Shown piece by piece: positions 7,308-13,912 of a DNA stretch of 13,912 nt (position 1 is the stretch's first letter; each line of letters begins with the position of its first letter). The notes beneath the pieces were generated by a model. It searched no databases, was not told the DNA's origin, and saw only the letters and a list, made by a program, of their open reading frames with translations. This stretch comes from an uncultured Collinsella sp. (GTDB lineage: Bacteria > Actinomycetota > Coriobacteriia > Coriobacteriales > Coriobacteriaceae): contig UQVT01000038.1 of assembly GCA_900544465.1 (NCBI GenBank), positions 1 through 13,912 on the forward strand, in the 5' to 3' direction. Both the position numbers and the translations under genes were made by a program.

Positions 7308-7334
7308 CACCGTGGCACAGTGGTGCTGTAGAAT
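7308..7334 (+). promoter_or_regulatory. Imperfect palindrome and -10-like hexamer before metF
   Basis: CACCGTG (7308-7314) and CAGTGGTG (7318-7325) form an imperfect palindrome that abuts TAGAAT (7329-7334), a five-of-six -10 match lying 43 bases before the metF start. No convincing -35 box is present, which would fit an activator- or repressor-controlled promoter. I see no conserved B12 box or SAM riboswitch core in this leader. Confidence 0.3.
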
Positions 7335-7377
7335 CCTTACAACACATCACACTATTACGTATCTAGAGGAGCACGAT

Positions 7378-8250
7378 ATGCGCGTCGACGAGGTTTTTAA
7401 GCAGGCAGCATCCCAGGGCACCGCGCCCATTTCGTTTGAGATGTTCCCGCCCAAGGGCGAGCTGACCCTCGACACGGCTCGCGAAGTGGCAGGCAATCTG
7501 TGCAAGCTTTCGCCGAGCTTTGTCTCGGTCACCTGCTCGGCTGGCGGCTCGGGCAACGGCGCCACCACCGCCCCCATCGCGCATATGATTACGAGCGAAT
7601 TCGATACACCCTCGGTGGCACACCTTACCTGCGTGGCCCGCTCGCACGCCGATATCGCCGCCAAGATCGACGAGTATCGCACCGCCGGCGTGGAAAACAT
7701 CCTGGCCCTGCGTGGCGATCTCCCTGCCGGCGCAACCGAGGACGACAAGCCCGCCTCCGACTACGCCTACGCCCGCGACCTCATCCCCGAGCTCGTCGAC
7801 GCCGGCTTTTGCGTGGGCGCCGCAGCCTACCCCGAGGGCCACATTGCCTGTGAGGATCTCAACCTCTCGGTCGAACACCTCAAGCAAAAACAGGACGCTG
7901 GCGCGAGCTTCTTTGTGACGCAGCTCTTCTTTGATAACGAGTGCTTCTACCGTTTTCGCGATCTTGCCGACAAGGCCGGCATCACCGTGCCCATTACCGC
8001 GGGCATCATGCCGTTTATGGGCAAGTCCCAGATCAGCCGCATGGTCTTTATGTGCGGCGCGTCGCTGCCCTCCCCCGTCATCAAGATTCTCGCCAAGTAC
8101 GAGAACGACCCCGAGAGCCTGCAGGCAGCCGGTGTAGATTATGCCGCCCGCCAACTTTGCGACCTCAAGGAGCACGGCGCCGACGGCCTGCACCTGTACA
8201 CTATGAACCGTCCTGCGATCGCCGCGACCATTATGGAGCGCCTGGGGTAA
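7378..8250 (+). CDS. metF: 5,10-methylenetetrahydrofolate reductase (MetF)
   Basis: This 290-residue flavoprotein reduces 5,10-methylene-THF to 5-methyl-THF, the methyl donor for MetH. It is a single TIM-barrel domain with family landmarks: FEMFPPKG at 20-27, whose E21 corresponds to the catalytic Glu of the bacterial enzyme; SVTCSAGGSG near 50; HLTC at 82-85; LALRGD ending at D114, which contacts FAD and folate; AYPEGH; and FVTQLFFD. The frame is open further upstream, but the ATG at 7378 is chosen because AGAGGAG lies just before it and the protein then has the expected N terminus. The stop overlaps the start of the next gene by one base, so the methionine genes form a coupled operon. No MetV-type partner gene is adjacent, so reduced pyridine nucleotide is the likely electron donor, though this is not certain. 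Confidence 0.95.
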   Translation: MRVDEVFKQAASQGTAPISFEMFPPKGELTLDTAREVAGNLCKLSPSFVSVTCSAGGSGNGATTAPIAHMITSEFDTPSVAHLTCVARSHADIAAKIDEYRTAGVENILALRGDLPAGATEDDKPASDYAYARDLIPELVDAGFCVGAAAYPEGHIACEDLNLSVEHLKQKQDAGASFFVTQLFFDNECFYRFRDLADKAGITVPITAGIMPFMGKSQISRMVFMCGASLPSPVIKILAKYENDPESLQAAGVDYAARQLCDLKEHGADGLHLYTMNRPAIAATIMERLG

Positions 8251-9038
8251 TGGAAAAACCGCACATCGATACAACCGCTGTCGAAGTGCCGGCCGACCTT
8301 GCGTCGCCGGCGCTTTACCGTGTCGATGCCGCGCACCATCCCCGTGTCGACCGTGCCGAGATGCTGCGGTATCTGGGTTACGGCGGCCAGCAGATTGAGC
8401 CCGAACTGTCACGACGTATTGAGCTTGTCGTTGAACGTCTGGAACTGGACATTGAGCCCCGTGGCGTGCGCCGCGTGTTTGCCGTCGATGCCACGGGCGT
8501 GGACGAACAAAGTGAGCCTTGCATTCGCTTGGTCGGCACCAACGTTGAGCTGCGAGGTCGCGATATCTATCGACATCTCAAAGATGCCCGCTTTGCCGCG
8601 CTCATGGCATGTACCCTCGGCATGGACGCCGAGCGTCGCCTGCGCACCACGGGAGCCCAACATCCCCTGGAGGGCGCCGTGCTCGACGCCGCGTGCTCCG
8701 CTTACGTAGAAGCCGCCGTTGAGCAAATGGACCAGCAGGTCAAGACGGACGCCGCCGCACACGGGCTCGCCGGCAACTGGCGCTTTAGTCCCGGCTACGG
8801 CGACTGCCCGCTCTCGGCCCAGCGCTCGATCGTCAATGCGCTCAACGCCACGCGGCTCATCGGGCTTACCGTCACACCCACCAGCCTGCTCATGCCCACC
8901 AAAAGCGTGACCGCGGTGATCGGCCTATTCGACGGCGAAGTCCACGACGCCCAGAGCCGCCCCACCTGCAATATCTGCCGCATGCGCGAGCACTGCCGCT
9001 TCCGCGCCGCCCACACCACCTGCTATTCCAGCCATTAG
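8250..9038 (+). CDS. Stand-alone cobalamin-dependent methionine synthase reactivation protein
   Basis: This 262-residue protein corresponds to the C-terminal SAM-binding reactivation domain of full-length MetH, encoded here as its own gene. The key region at about 177-225 reads RFSPGYGDCPLSAQ followed by a helix, then IGLTVTPTSLLMPTKSVTAVIG. It matches the RPAPGY and ESFAMxPxxSV pattern of MetH that binds SAM. It should reductively methylate inactive cob(II)alamin on MetH. The C terminus adds a Cys cluster, CX2CX5CX8C (C240, C243, C249, C258), absent from the E. coli MetH domain and possibly a metal or Fe-S site. The ATG at 8250 overlaps the metF stop by one base, and metH follows nine bases after the stop, with its ribosome binding site overlapping this gene's end. 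The ORF is open much further upstream inside metF, but that is a shadow frame. Confidence 0.88.
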   Translation: MEKPHIDTTAVEVPADLASPALYRVDAAHHPRVDRAEMLRYLGYGGQQIEPELSRRIELVVERLELDIEPRGVRRVFAVDATGVDEQSEPCIRLVGTNVELRGRDIYRHLKDARFAALMACTLGMDAERRLRTTGAQHPLEGAVLDAACSAYVEAAVEQMDQQVKTDAAAHGLAGNWRFSPGYGDCPLSAQRSIVNALNATRLIGLTVTPTSLLMPTKSVTAVIGLFDGEVHDAQSRPTCNICRMREHCRFRAAHTTCYSSH

Positions 9039-9047
9039 GAGCCCTCA

Positions 9048-11597
9048 ATGTTTACTCCGCTTATCACTCATGATTCTGACGGCACTGCATTGGCGGCACC
9101 CGTTGATGCCGCACGTCGCAACGGTGCCACGTACAAGACGCGCACGATCGGCGATCTGCGCATTAAGGACGATCGCTTGCGTGCGGCCATCGAGGGCACG
9201 GGACACCTGCTGTTCGACGGCGGCATGGGCACCATGTTGCAAGCGGCCGGCATGAAGGCCGGCGCCCTGCCCGAGCTGCTCAACTTTGAGGAGCCCCAGG
9301 TTATCACCGATATCCAACGTCAATATGTCGAGGCTGGCTGTGACGTGATCACCGCCAACACCTTTGGCGCAAACGCCCACAAGCTCGACGGTGCTGCCAC
9401 CGTGGCAGACGTCTTTGCCGCGGCCGTCACCTGCGCCCGCGAGGCCGGCGCCCGCTACGTCGCCGGCGATATCGGCCCCATCGGCGCGCTGCTTCGCCCC
9501 CTGGGTACTCTGAGCTTCGACGAGGCCTACGACCTCTTTGCCGAGGAAGTGCGCGCCGGCGTCGCCGCGGGTGTGGACCTCTTTATTATCGAGACCATGA
9601 CCGACCTGGCCGAGATCAAGGCGGCCGTCCTCGCCTGCCGCGAGAACTCCGACCTGCCCGTCTTTGCCACCATGACCTTTGAGGAAGACGGTCGCACCTT
9701 CCTGGGCACGAGTCCCGAGGTTGCCGCCATCACGCTCGATGCCATCGGCGCCGACGTTTTGGGCATCAACTGCAGCCAAGGACCGGCCGAGCTCCGAGGA
9801 CTCGCCGCACGCATGCTCACCGTTACCGACAAACCCGTTATGGTGCAGGCCAATGCGGGACTCCCCCATGTGGACGACGACGGCAACACCGTCTTTGATA
9901 TCCAAGCCCCCGAATACGCCAAGGCCGTCGCCGGCATGATCGAGGACGGCGTGAGCGTCGTGGGCGGCTGCTGCGGCACCACGCCGGCGCACATGGCAGC
10001 GCTGCGCACGCTTATCGATAACCACACGCCCAGTTCGCGCCACCGCAAGCCCAGCATGTCGGTCACAAGCGCCCAGACCGTGGTGGACCTCCCCTGCGAT
10101 GGCCACAAGATCGCTGTCATCGGCGAGCGCATCAACCCCACCGGCAAAAAGCGCCTGCAGCAGGCCCTGCGCAACGGCGACCTGGACTACGTCGTGAGTC
10201 AGGGCATCAGCCAGCAGGAACAGGGCGCCGACATCTTGGACGTTAACGTGGGCCTGCCCGAGATCGACGAGGTCAAGATCATCCAACAGGCGACCGAACA
10301 GCTCCAGGGCTCCACGCTCCTGCCGCTGCAGATCGACTCCACCGACCCCGCCGCTGTCGAGGCCGCCGTGCGCCGCTACGCCGGCAAGCCCATCATCAAC
10401 TCGGTCAATGGCAAGCAGCAGATCATGGATGAGATCTTTCCGCTGGTCGCCCACTACGGCACCAACGTTGTCGGCCTTACGCTCGACGAAGGCGGCATCC
10501 CCGATACCGCCGAGGCTCGCTTCGCCATCGCCGAGCACATCGTGGCCGAGGCTGCCCGTTACGGCATCGGCCCGGACCGCGTCCTCATCGACTGCCTGGT
10601 CATGACCGCCTCGACCAACCAGCGCCAGGCCGAGCAGATCCTGCGCGCCATGTCCCTGTGCAAGGAGCGCCTGGGCGTCAAATGTGCGCTCGGCGTGTCG
10701 AACATCAGCTTTGGCCTGCCTGCCCGCCCGCTGCTGGGCTCGGTCTTTTTGGCTGCCGCCTTCGGCGCGGGCCTGGACGCCCCCATCATGAACCCGGGTT
10801 CCAAGCGCTTTATGGATACCGTCTACAGCTATCGCGTGTTGAGCGTTGAGGACGAGGGCTCGACCGGATACATCGAGCGCTATGCCGGCTGGACCGATCC
10901 GTACAAGATCGCCGCCAACCCGGCAGCTGCTCAGGCAGTATCGACCGACGCTGTGCCCGCTGCTGGCACCGCCGGCACCGACGACCCGATTCGTCGCATG
11001 GTCGTCTCGGGCCGCAAAGGCGAGATCGCTGCCGAGACCGAGCGTCTGCTGGCAGACCACGACGCCATGGACCTCATCAACAATCACTTTATCCCCGCCC
11101 TCGACGAGGTCGGAGTCCTCTTTGACCAGGGCAAGTTCTTCTTGCCGCAGCTTATGGCCTCGGCCGAGGCCGCGCGCGTGGGCTTCGATACCATCAAACG
11201 CCTGATGCCCGCCGGCGAGATTGCCGACAAGGGCAAGATCTGCGTGGCCACCGTCAAGGGCGACATCCACGATATTGGCAAGAACATCGTCAAAATGCTG
11301 CTCGACAACTACGGCTACACCGTCTTTGACCTGGGCCGCGACGTCGATCCGCAGGAGGTACTCAAGACCGTCAAGGAGCGCGATATCAAACTCGTCGGCC
11401 TCTCGGCGCTTATGACTACCACGGTCGTCGCCATGGAGGAGACCATCAAGCTGCTTCATTCCGAGGTGCCGGGCGTCAAGATCATCGTGGGCGGCGCCGT
11501 ACTCACCCCCGAATACGCCAAGCAGATCGGCGCGGACTACTACGCCAAGGACGCCGCCGAGAGCGCGCGCATCGCCGAAGAGGTCTTTGGGCAGTAA
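9048..11597 (+). CDS. metH: Cobalamin-dependent methionine synthase, short form lacking the reactivation domain (MetH)
   Basis: This 849-residue enzyme transfers the methyl group of 5-methyl-THF to homocysteine through cobalamin. The homocysteine module (about 50-335) has DGGMGTML and zinc ligands C242 (GINCSQGP), C308 and C309 (GGCCGTTP). The pterin-binding module (about 350-620) has VIGERINPTGKK and DVNVGLPEIDE. A helical cap (about 640-715) precedes the B12-binding module, where KGDIHDIGKN supplies the axial ligand H741 in DxHxxG and is followed by the GGAVLT segment. The protein stops right after this module, so the roughly 330-residue activation domain of E. coli MetH (about 1,230 residues) is missing; the preceding gene supplies it. 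The ATG at 9048 follows TAGGAG, which overlaps the upstream stop. About 45 extra N-terminal residues precede the barrel. No clear terminator follows. Confidence 0.95.
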   Translation: MFTPLITHDSDGTALAAPVDAARRNGATYKTRTIGDLRIKDDRLRAAIEGTGHLLFDGGMGTMLQAAGMKAGALPELLNFEEPQVITDIQRQYVEAGCDVITANTFGANAHKLDGAATVADVFAAAVTCAREAGARYVAGDIGPIGALLRPLGTLSFDEAYDLFAEEVRAGVAAGVDLFIIETMTDLAEIKAAVLACRENSDLPVFATMTFEEDGRTFLGTSPEVAAITLDAIGADVLGINCSQGPAELRGLAARMLTVTDKPVMVQANAGLPHVDDDGNTVFDIQAPEYAKAVAGMIEDGVSVVGGCCGTTPAHMAALRTLIDNHTPSSRHRKPSMSVTSAQTVVDLPCDGHKIAVIGERINPTGKKRLQQALRNGDLDYVVSQGISQQEQGADILDVNVGLPEIDEVKIIQQATEQLQGSTLLPLQIDSTDPAAVEAAVRRYAGKPIINSVNGKQQIMDEIFPLVAHYGTNVVGLTLDEGGIPDTAEARFAIAEHIVAEAARYGIGPDRVLIDCLVMTASTNQRQAEQILRAMSLCKERLGVKCALGVSNISFGLPARPLLGSVFLAAAFGAGLDAPIMNPGSKRFMDTVYSYRVLSVEDEGSTGYIERYAGWTDPYKIAANPAAAQAVSTDAVPAAGTAGTDDPIRRMVVSGRKGEIAAETERLLADHDAMDLINNHFIPALDEVGVLFDQGKFFLPQLMASAEAARVGFDTIKRLMPAGEIADKGKICVATVKGDIHDIGKNIVKMLLDNYGYTVFDLGRDVDPQEVLKTVKERDIKLVGLSALMTTTVVAMEETIKLLHSEVPGVKIIVGGAVLTPEYAKQIGADYYAKDAAESARIAEEVFGQ

Positions 11598-11622
11598 CAC
11601 AACGGAAACAACCGAGCACCAA

Positions 11623-11670
11623 AACGTGCCGCATGCGCCACTTGGCACGTGCAGCACGTTAGAATAGATA
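11623..11670 (+). promoter_or_regulatory. Nested inverted repeats and possible promoter before the UPF0210 gene
   Basis: ACGTGCC (11624-11630) pairs with GGCACGT (11644-11650), and AACGTGC (11623-11629) can also pair with GCACGTT (11654-11660), giving two competing hairpins. TTGGCA (11642-11647) with TAGATA 17 bases later, or TAGAAT at 11660-11665, could serve as promoter elements. There is no T tract, so this is not a clear metH terminator; an operator or attenuator is possible. Confidence 0.3.
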
Positions 11671-11705
11671 AGATTATGCTCGTTTTGGCAGATAGGAGCG
11701 CAAGG

Positions 11706-13070
11706 ATGGCGATCACGCCCGCAGAAATCGCGGAAACCCGCGGCATGGTTGAGGAACAGAACCTCGACATCAGGACCATCACCATGGGTGTTTCGCTCAT
11801 GGGTTGCGGTGACGAGAACCTCGACCGCATGTGCACGAAGATCTACGACCACGTGACGCACACGGCTGAGCATCTGGTCGAGACCGCCGAGAACCTCGAG
11901 CGCGAGTACGGTATCCCCATCGTCAACAAGCGCGTTTCCGTCACCCCGGTGGCGCAGATCGCCGCATGCTGCAAGGATGAGGACCTCACCCCCATCGCGC
12001 ATGCCCTCGACCGCGCGGCCGAGACGCTCGGCATCGACTACCTGGGCGGCTTCTCCGCACTCGTCCAGAAGGGCATCGGCGACGCCGACCGCCGCGTCAT
12101 CCAGTCCATCCCCCAGGCGCTCGCCACCACGAGCCGCGTCTGCTCCAGCGTCAACGTCGCCAGCCTGCGCGCCGGCATCAACATGGACGCTGTGCTCATG
12201 GCCGCCCAGACCATCATCGATGCCGCCAAGCTCACGGCCGACCAGGATTCCGTTGGCGCCTCCAAGTTTGTCTGCTTTGCCAACATGGTCGAGGACTCCC
12301 CGTTTATGGCGGGCGCCGTCCACGGCGGTGGCGAGGCCGACGCCGTCATCAACGTTGGCGTCTCGGGCCCCGGCGTTATGGCTGCTGCCTTGGAGACGCT
12401 CCCCGACTCCGCCTCGATGATGGAGGTTGCCGAGAAAATCAAGCAGACCGCCTTTAAGATCACCCGCGCCGGCGAGCTCATGAGCCGCGAGGCCGCCCAT
12501 CGTCTGGGTGTCGAGAAGGGCATTGTCGACCTGTCGCTGGCTCCCACGCCTGCCATCGGCGACTCCGTTGCCCGTATCCTCGAGATCATCGGCGTGGGCA
12601 CCTGCGGTGGCCCCGGCACGACCTGCGCGCTCGCCATGCTCAACGATGCCGTCAAGAAGGGCGGCGTCATGGCCAGCTCCAGCGTGGGCGGTCTCTCCGG
12701 CGCCTTTATCCCCGTGTCCGAGGATGCCGGCATGATCGCCGCCGTCGAGGCCGGTGCGCTTTCGCTCGAGAAGCTCGAGGCCATGACCTGCGTGTGCTCC
12801 GTTGGCCTGGACATGATCGCCATCCCCGGCGACACTCCGGTCGAGACCATCGCCGGCATCATCGCCGACGAGATGGCCATCGGCGTCATCAACAACAAGA
12901 CCACGGCCGTCCGCGTGATCCCCGCCATCGGCAAGGGCGTGGGCGACTGCGTCGAGTACGGCGGCCTGTTTGGCCGTGCGCCCATCATGCCGGTGAACCC
13001 CAACGCCGGCACTGTGCTTGCCCACCGCGGTGGACGCTTCCCGGCACCACTGAACTCGCTCAAGAACTAG
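11706..13070 (+). CDS. UPF0210 / DUF711 (PFL-like fold) family protein of unknown function
   Basis: This 454-residue protein matches the UPF0210 family in length and sequence: ITPAEIAETRGMVEEQNLDI at the N terminus, ITMGVSL and GCGDEN (C34), NKRVSVTPVA, GGFSALVQKG, and a C-terminal region with GTCGGPGTTCA (C300, C307), SSVGGLSGAF, and TCVCSVGLDM (C362, C364) before IPGDTP. Members have a barrel related to pyruvate formate-lyase, from a pneumococcal structure, but no established reaction. The frame opens at 11649, but the ATG at 11706 is preferred: AGGAG and AAGG precede it and the protein then starts MAITPAEIAETR like the family. Many genomes place a small ACT-domain (UPF0237) gene next to this one; none is adjacent here. 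It lies 108 bases after metH and may have its own promoter. A giant hairpin follows it. Confidence 0.9.
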   Translation: MAITPAEIAETRGMVEEQNLDIRTITMGVSLMGCGDENLDRMCTKIYDHVTHTAEHLVETAENLEREYGIPIVNKRVSVTPVAQIAACCKDEDLTPIAHALDRAAETLGIDYLGGFSALVQKGIGDADRRVIQSIPQALATTSRVCSSVNVASLRAGINMDAVLMAAQTIIDAAKLTADQDSVGASKFVCFANMVEDSPFMAGAVHGGGEADAVINVGVSGPGVMAAALETLPDSASMMEVAEKIKQTAFKITRAGELMSREAAHRLGVEKGIVDLSLAPTPAIGDSVARILEIIGVGTCGGPGTTCALAMLNDAVKKGGVMASSSVGGLSGAFIPVSEDAGMIAAVEAGALSLEKLEAMTCVCSVGLDMIAIPGDTPVETIAGIIADEMAIGVINNKTTAVRVIPAIGKGVGDCVEYGGLFGRAPIMPVNPNAGTVLAHRGGRFPAPLNSLKN

Positions 13071-13087
13071 CTGAGGGGGACTGGCGA

Positions 13088-13221
13088 GGAGCCCCGGGGA
13101 GGGCAAATATATAAGGTCGCCTGCTCGGACAGTCCTGACTCGCACGGAGAGCACATTAAGTGCTCTCCGGCTCGTGCGGAACTCGCGATCGACCTTATAT
13201 ATTTGCCCTCCCCGGGGCTCC
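13088..13221. repeat. Large hairpin with 32-bp perfect inverted arms and nested inner stem
   Basis: Positions 13088-13119 and 13190-13221 are perfect 32-base inverted repeats. Each arm contains the self-palindrome CCCCGGGG, then GAGGGCAAATATATAAGG. The 70 bases between hold another stem, CGGAGAGCAC/GTGCTCTCCG (13145-13154 and 13160-13169), around ATTAA, flanked by CGCAC and GTGCG that can pair with a bulge. There is no T tract, so it is not a standard intrinsic terminator, though it could protect the 3' end of the UPF0210 transcript or block read-through. No reading frame in it is credible. Codon usage changes sharply on its far side. It may be a dispersed palindromic repeat, a fold-back insertion, or paired recombination sites. 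Confidence 0.8.
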
Positions 13222-13299
13222 CGCACAACGGGACCTCAGTTGGGTTCTATCCCGTATGGCAGTCGCTTCGCTCCTGCCCGCCTTGGTTGTGAGGGCGGT

Positions 13300-13332
13300 T
13301 TGGCGTTGGAACGGTTCTTTTTCTGATATATG
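13300..13332 (+). promoter_or_regulatory. Possible promoter of the methyltransferase gene
   Basis: TGATATATG (13324-13332) reads as an extended -10 element (TGn then TATATG), with TTGGAA (13306-13311) upstream at a slightly short 15-base spacing. It lies 57 bases before the GTG start. The match is modest and the neighbourhood is T-rich, so chance is possible. Confidence 0.3.
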
Positions 13333-13389
13333 CTGGTTGCGGCTCTTCTTTTGGGAGGAGTCGCTTTTTTGTTGCTAGGAGGTTGGCCC

Positions 13390-13912
13390 GTGGTTGATGG
13401 GGACGCTCGCTCTGAGCTTCTTTCTGCTGATTGGAATGGCGAATGGATGCGCCTGCAGGCTGGTCGGCGGCGGGCTGATGACTCTTTTGAGTGGGATAAA
13501 AGGGCTCGGCATTTTCGGCCGCTTGAGACTGCTCCGTATGCCCGGGATTTTATAAAGCTGTTGGCGTTAAAGCCTGGTGAATCGGTGCTTGATATGGGGT
13601 GTGGGGCTGGGTCGATTGCTATTCCGCTTGCTCAGGCTGGGCATTCCGTGATTGCTGCCGACTTCTCTCCTGCCATGTTGGGCACGCTTGATGCCGGCAT
13701 TGAGTATTACGGGCTCGAAGATCTTATTACGCCGCTTGAGCTTGCTTGGGATGATGATTGGGATTTGGTTGGACCGGTCGCGAAAGCGGTGGATGTTGCC
13801 TTTGCCAGTCGGTCAGTTACGACGACCAATCTAAAAGGCGCGCTTGCCAAGCTTGATCGTACGGCTCGTCGGCGTTGTGCTGTCACGATGGTCGCCAACT
13901 CCAGCCCGCGCT
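13390..13912 (+). CDS. Class I SAM-dependent methyltransferase, 3'-partial
   Basis: The gene starts at GTG 13390, seven bases after a strong AGGAGG, and stays open to the window end: 174 codons, with the C terminus missing. An N-terminal helical segment (about residues 10-60, including SFEWDKRARHFRPLE) precedes motif I of the Rossmann-like SAM-binding fold, VLDMGCGAGSIAIPLA at 66-81. It is followed by VIAADFSPAML, whose Asp should contact the SAM ribose. The substrate cannot be told: the fold serves small molecules, RNA and protein alike. Codon use is unlike the upstream genes, with many T-ending codons (GCT, CTT, GAT, TTT) plus GGG and CGG, where neighbours use C-ending ones. This suggests recent acquisition or weak selection. 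A large hairpin separates it from the UPF0210 gene. Confidence 0.8.
   Translation, partial: MVDGDARSELLSADWNGEWMRLQAGRRRADDSFEWDKRARHFRPLETAPYARDFIKLLALKPGESVLDMGCGAGSIAIPLAQAGHSVIAADFSPAMLGTLDAGIEYYGLEDLITPLELAWDDDWDLVGPVAKAVDVAFASRSVTTTNLKGALAKLDRTARRRCAVTMVANSSPR

Noticed and set aside
7080..7377. Cobalamin or SAM riboswitch in the metF leader
   Set aside because: I looked for a B12 box (GCCACTG) and the conserved S-box core and found neither; only protein-operator-like palindromes are visible.
7941..8249. Extension of the reactivation-protein frame upstream into metF
   Set aside because: The segment is Arg/His/Pro-rich out-of-frame metF sequence. The ATG at 8250, overlapping the metF stop, gives the proper domain start.
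13120..13189. Invertible promoter flanked by the 32-bp inverted repeats
   Set aside because: The 70-base segment has no -10/-35 pair and no recombinase gene is in the window. It is kept only as one alternative in the hairpin finding.
9045..13226. A 1393-codon open frame on the minus strand opposite metH and the UPF0210 gene
   Set aside because: It is antisense to two confidently identified genes, spans their intergenic gap and the large hairpin, and its translation is a low-complexity Gly/Ala/Asp/His/Val mix. It arises from the C-ending codon bias of the true genes.

Overview
The window is high-GC DNA whose genes strongly prefer C- or G-ending codons. The set of murT-gatD, type III glutamine synthetase, a split methionine synthase and a UPF0210 gene, with this codon style, suggests an anaerobic actinobacterium of the Coriobacteriia, most like Collinsella. 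That placement rests on protein style only; no rRNA is present.

Layout. (1) Positions 1-2014 hold two overlapping plus-strand genes for tandem, paralogous TPR-like proteins; the first is cut by the window start. (2) 2060-4237 is a single-gene fusion of MurT and GatD, the enzyme pair that amidates the D-Glu of lipid II. It ends at a perfect intrinsic terminator with an unusual palindrome. (3) 4322-4457 is a compact tRNA-Glu(UUC) unit with its own -10 element and terminator. (4) 4458-4799 has no gene. It holds a T-arm-like hairpin and a 236-bp non-coding element with 42-bp imperfect terminal inverted repeats, resembling a MITE. (5) glnN (type III glutamine synthetase) lies on the minus strand at 4864-6951 with its terminator at 4800-4834. 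(6) 6952-7377 is a divergent intergenic region with several inverted repeats, including a pair of GlnR-box-like half sites on the glnN side. (7) 7378-11597 is a tight methionine operon: metF, a stand-alone methionine synthase reactivation protein with a C-terminal Cys cluster, and metH lacking its own reactivation domain. (8) 11706-13070 is a UPF0210 (DUF711) protein of unknown function. (9) 13088-13221 is a very large hairpin with 32-bp perfect arms. (10) 13390 to the end is the 5' part of a SAM-dependent methyltransferase gene with clearly different, T-rich codon usage.

How the genes fit together. MetF makes 5-methyl-THF. MetH uses it, through cobalamin, to methylate homocysteine. The separate reactivation protein should rescue oxidised cob(II)alamin using SAM. 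GlnN makes glutamine, which MurT-GatD spends on cell-wall amidation; this is a plausible metabolic link but not evidence of shared control. The most unusual items are the MurT-GatD fusion, the MITE-like element, the large hairpin at the compositional boundary, and the split MetH system. No CRISPR array, transposase gene, phage gene or recognisable riboswitch was seen.
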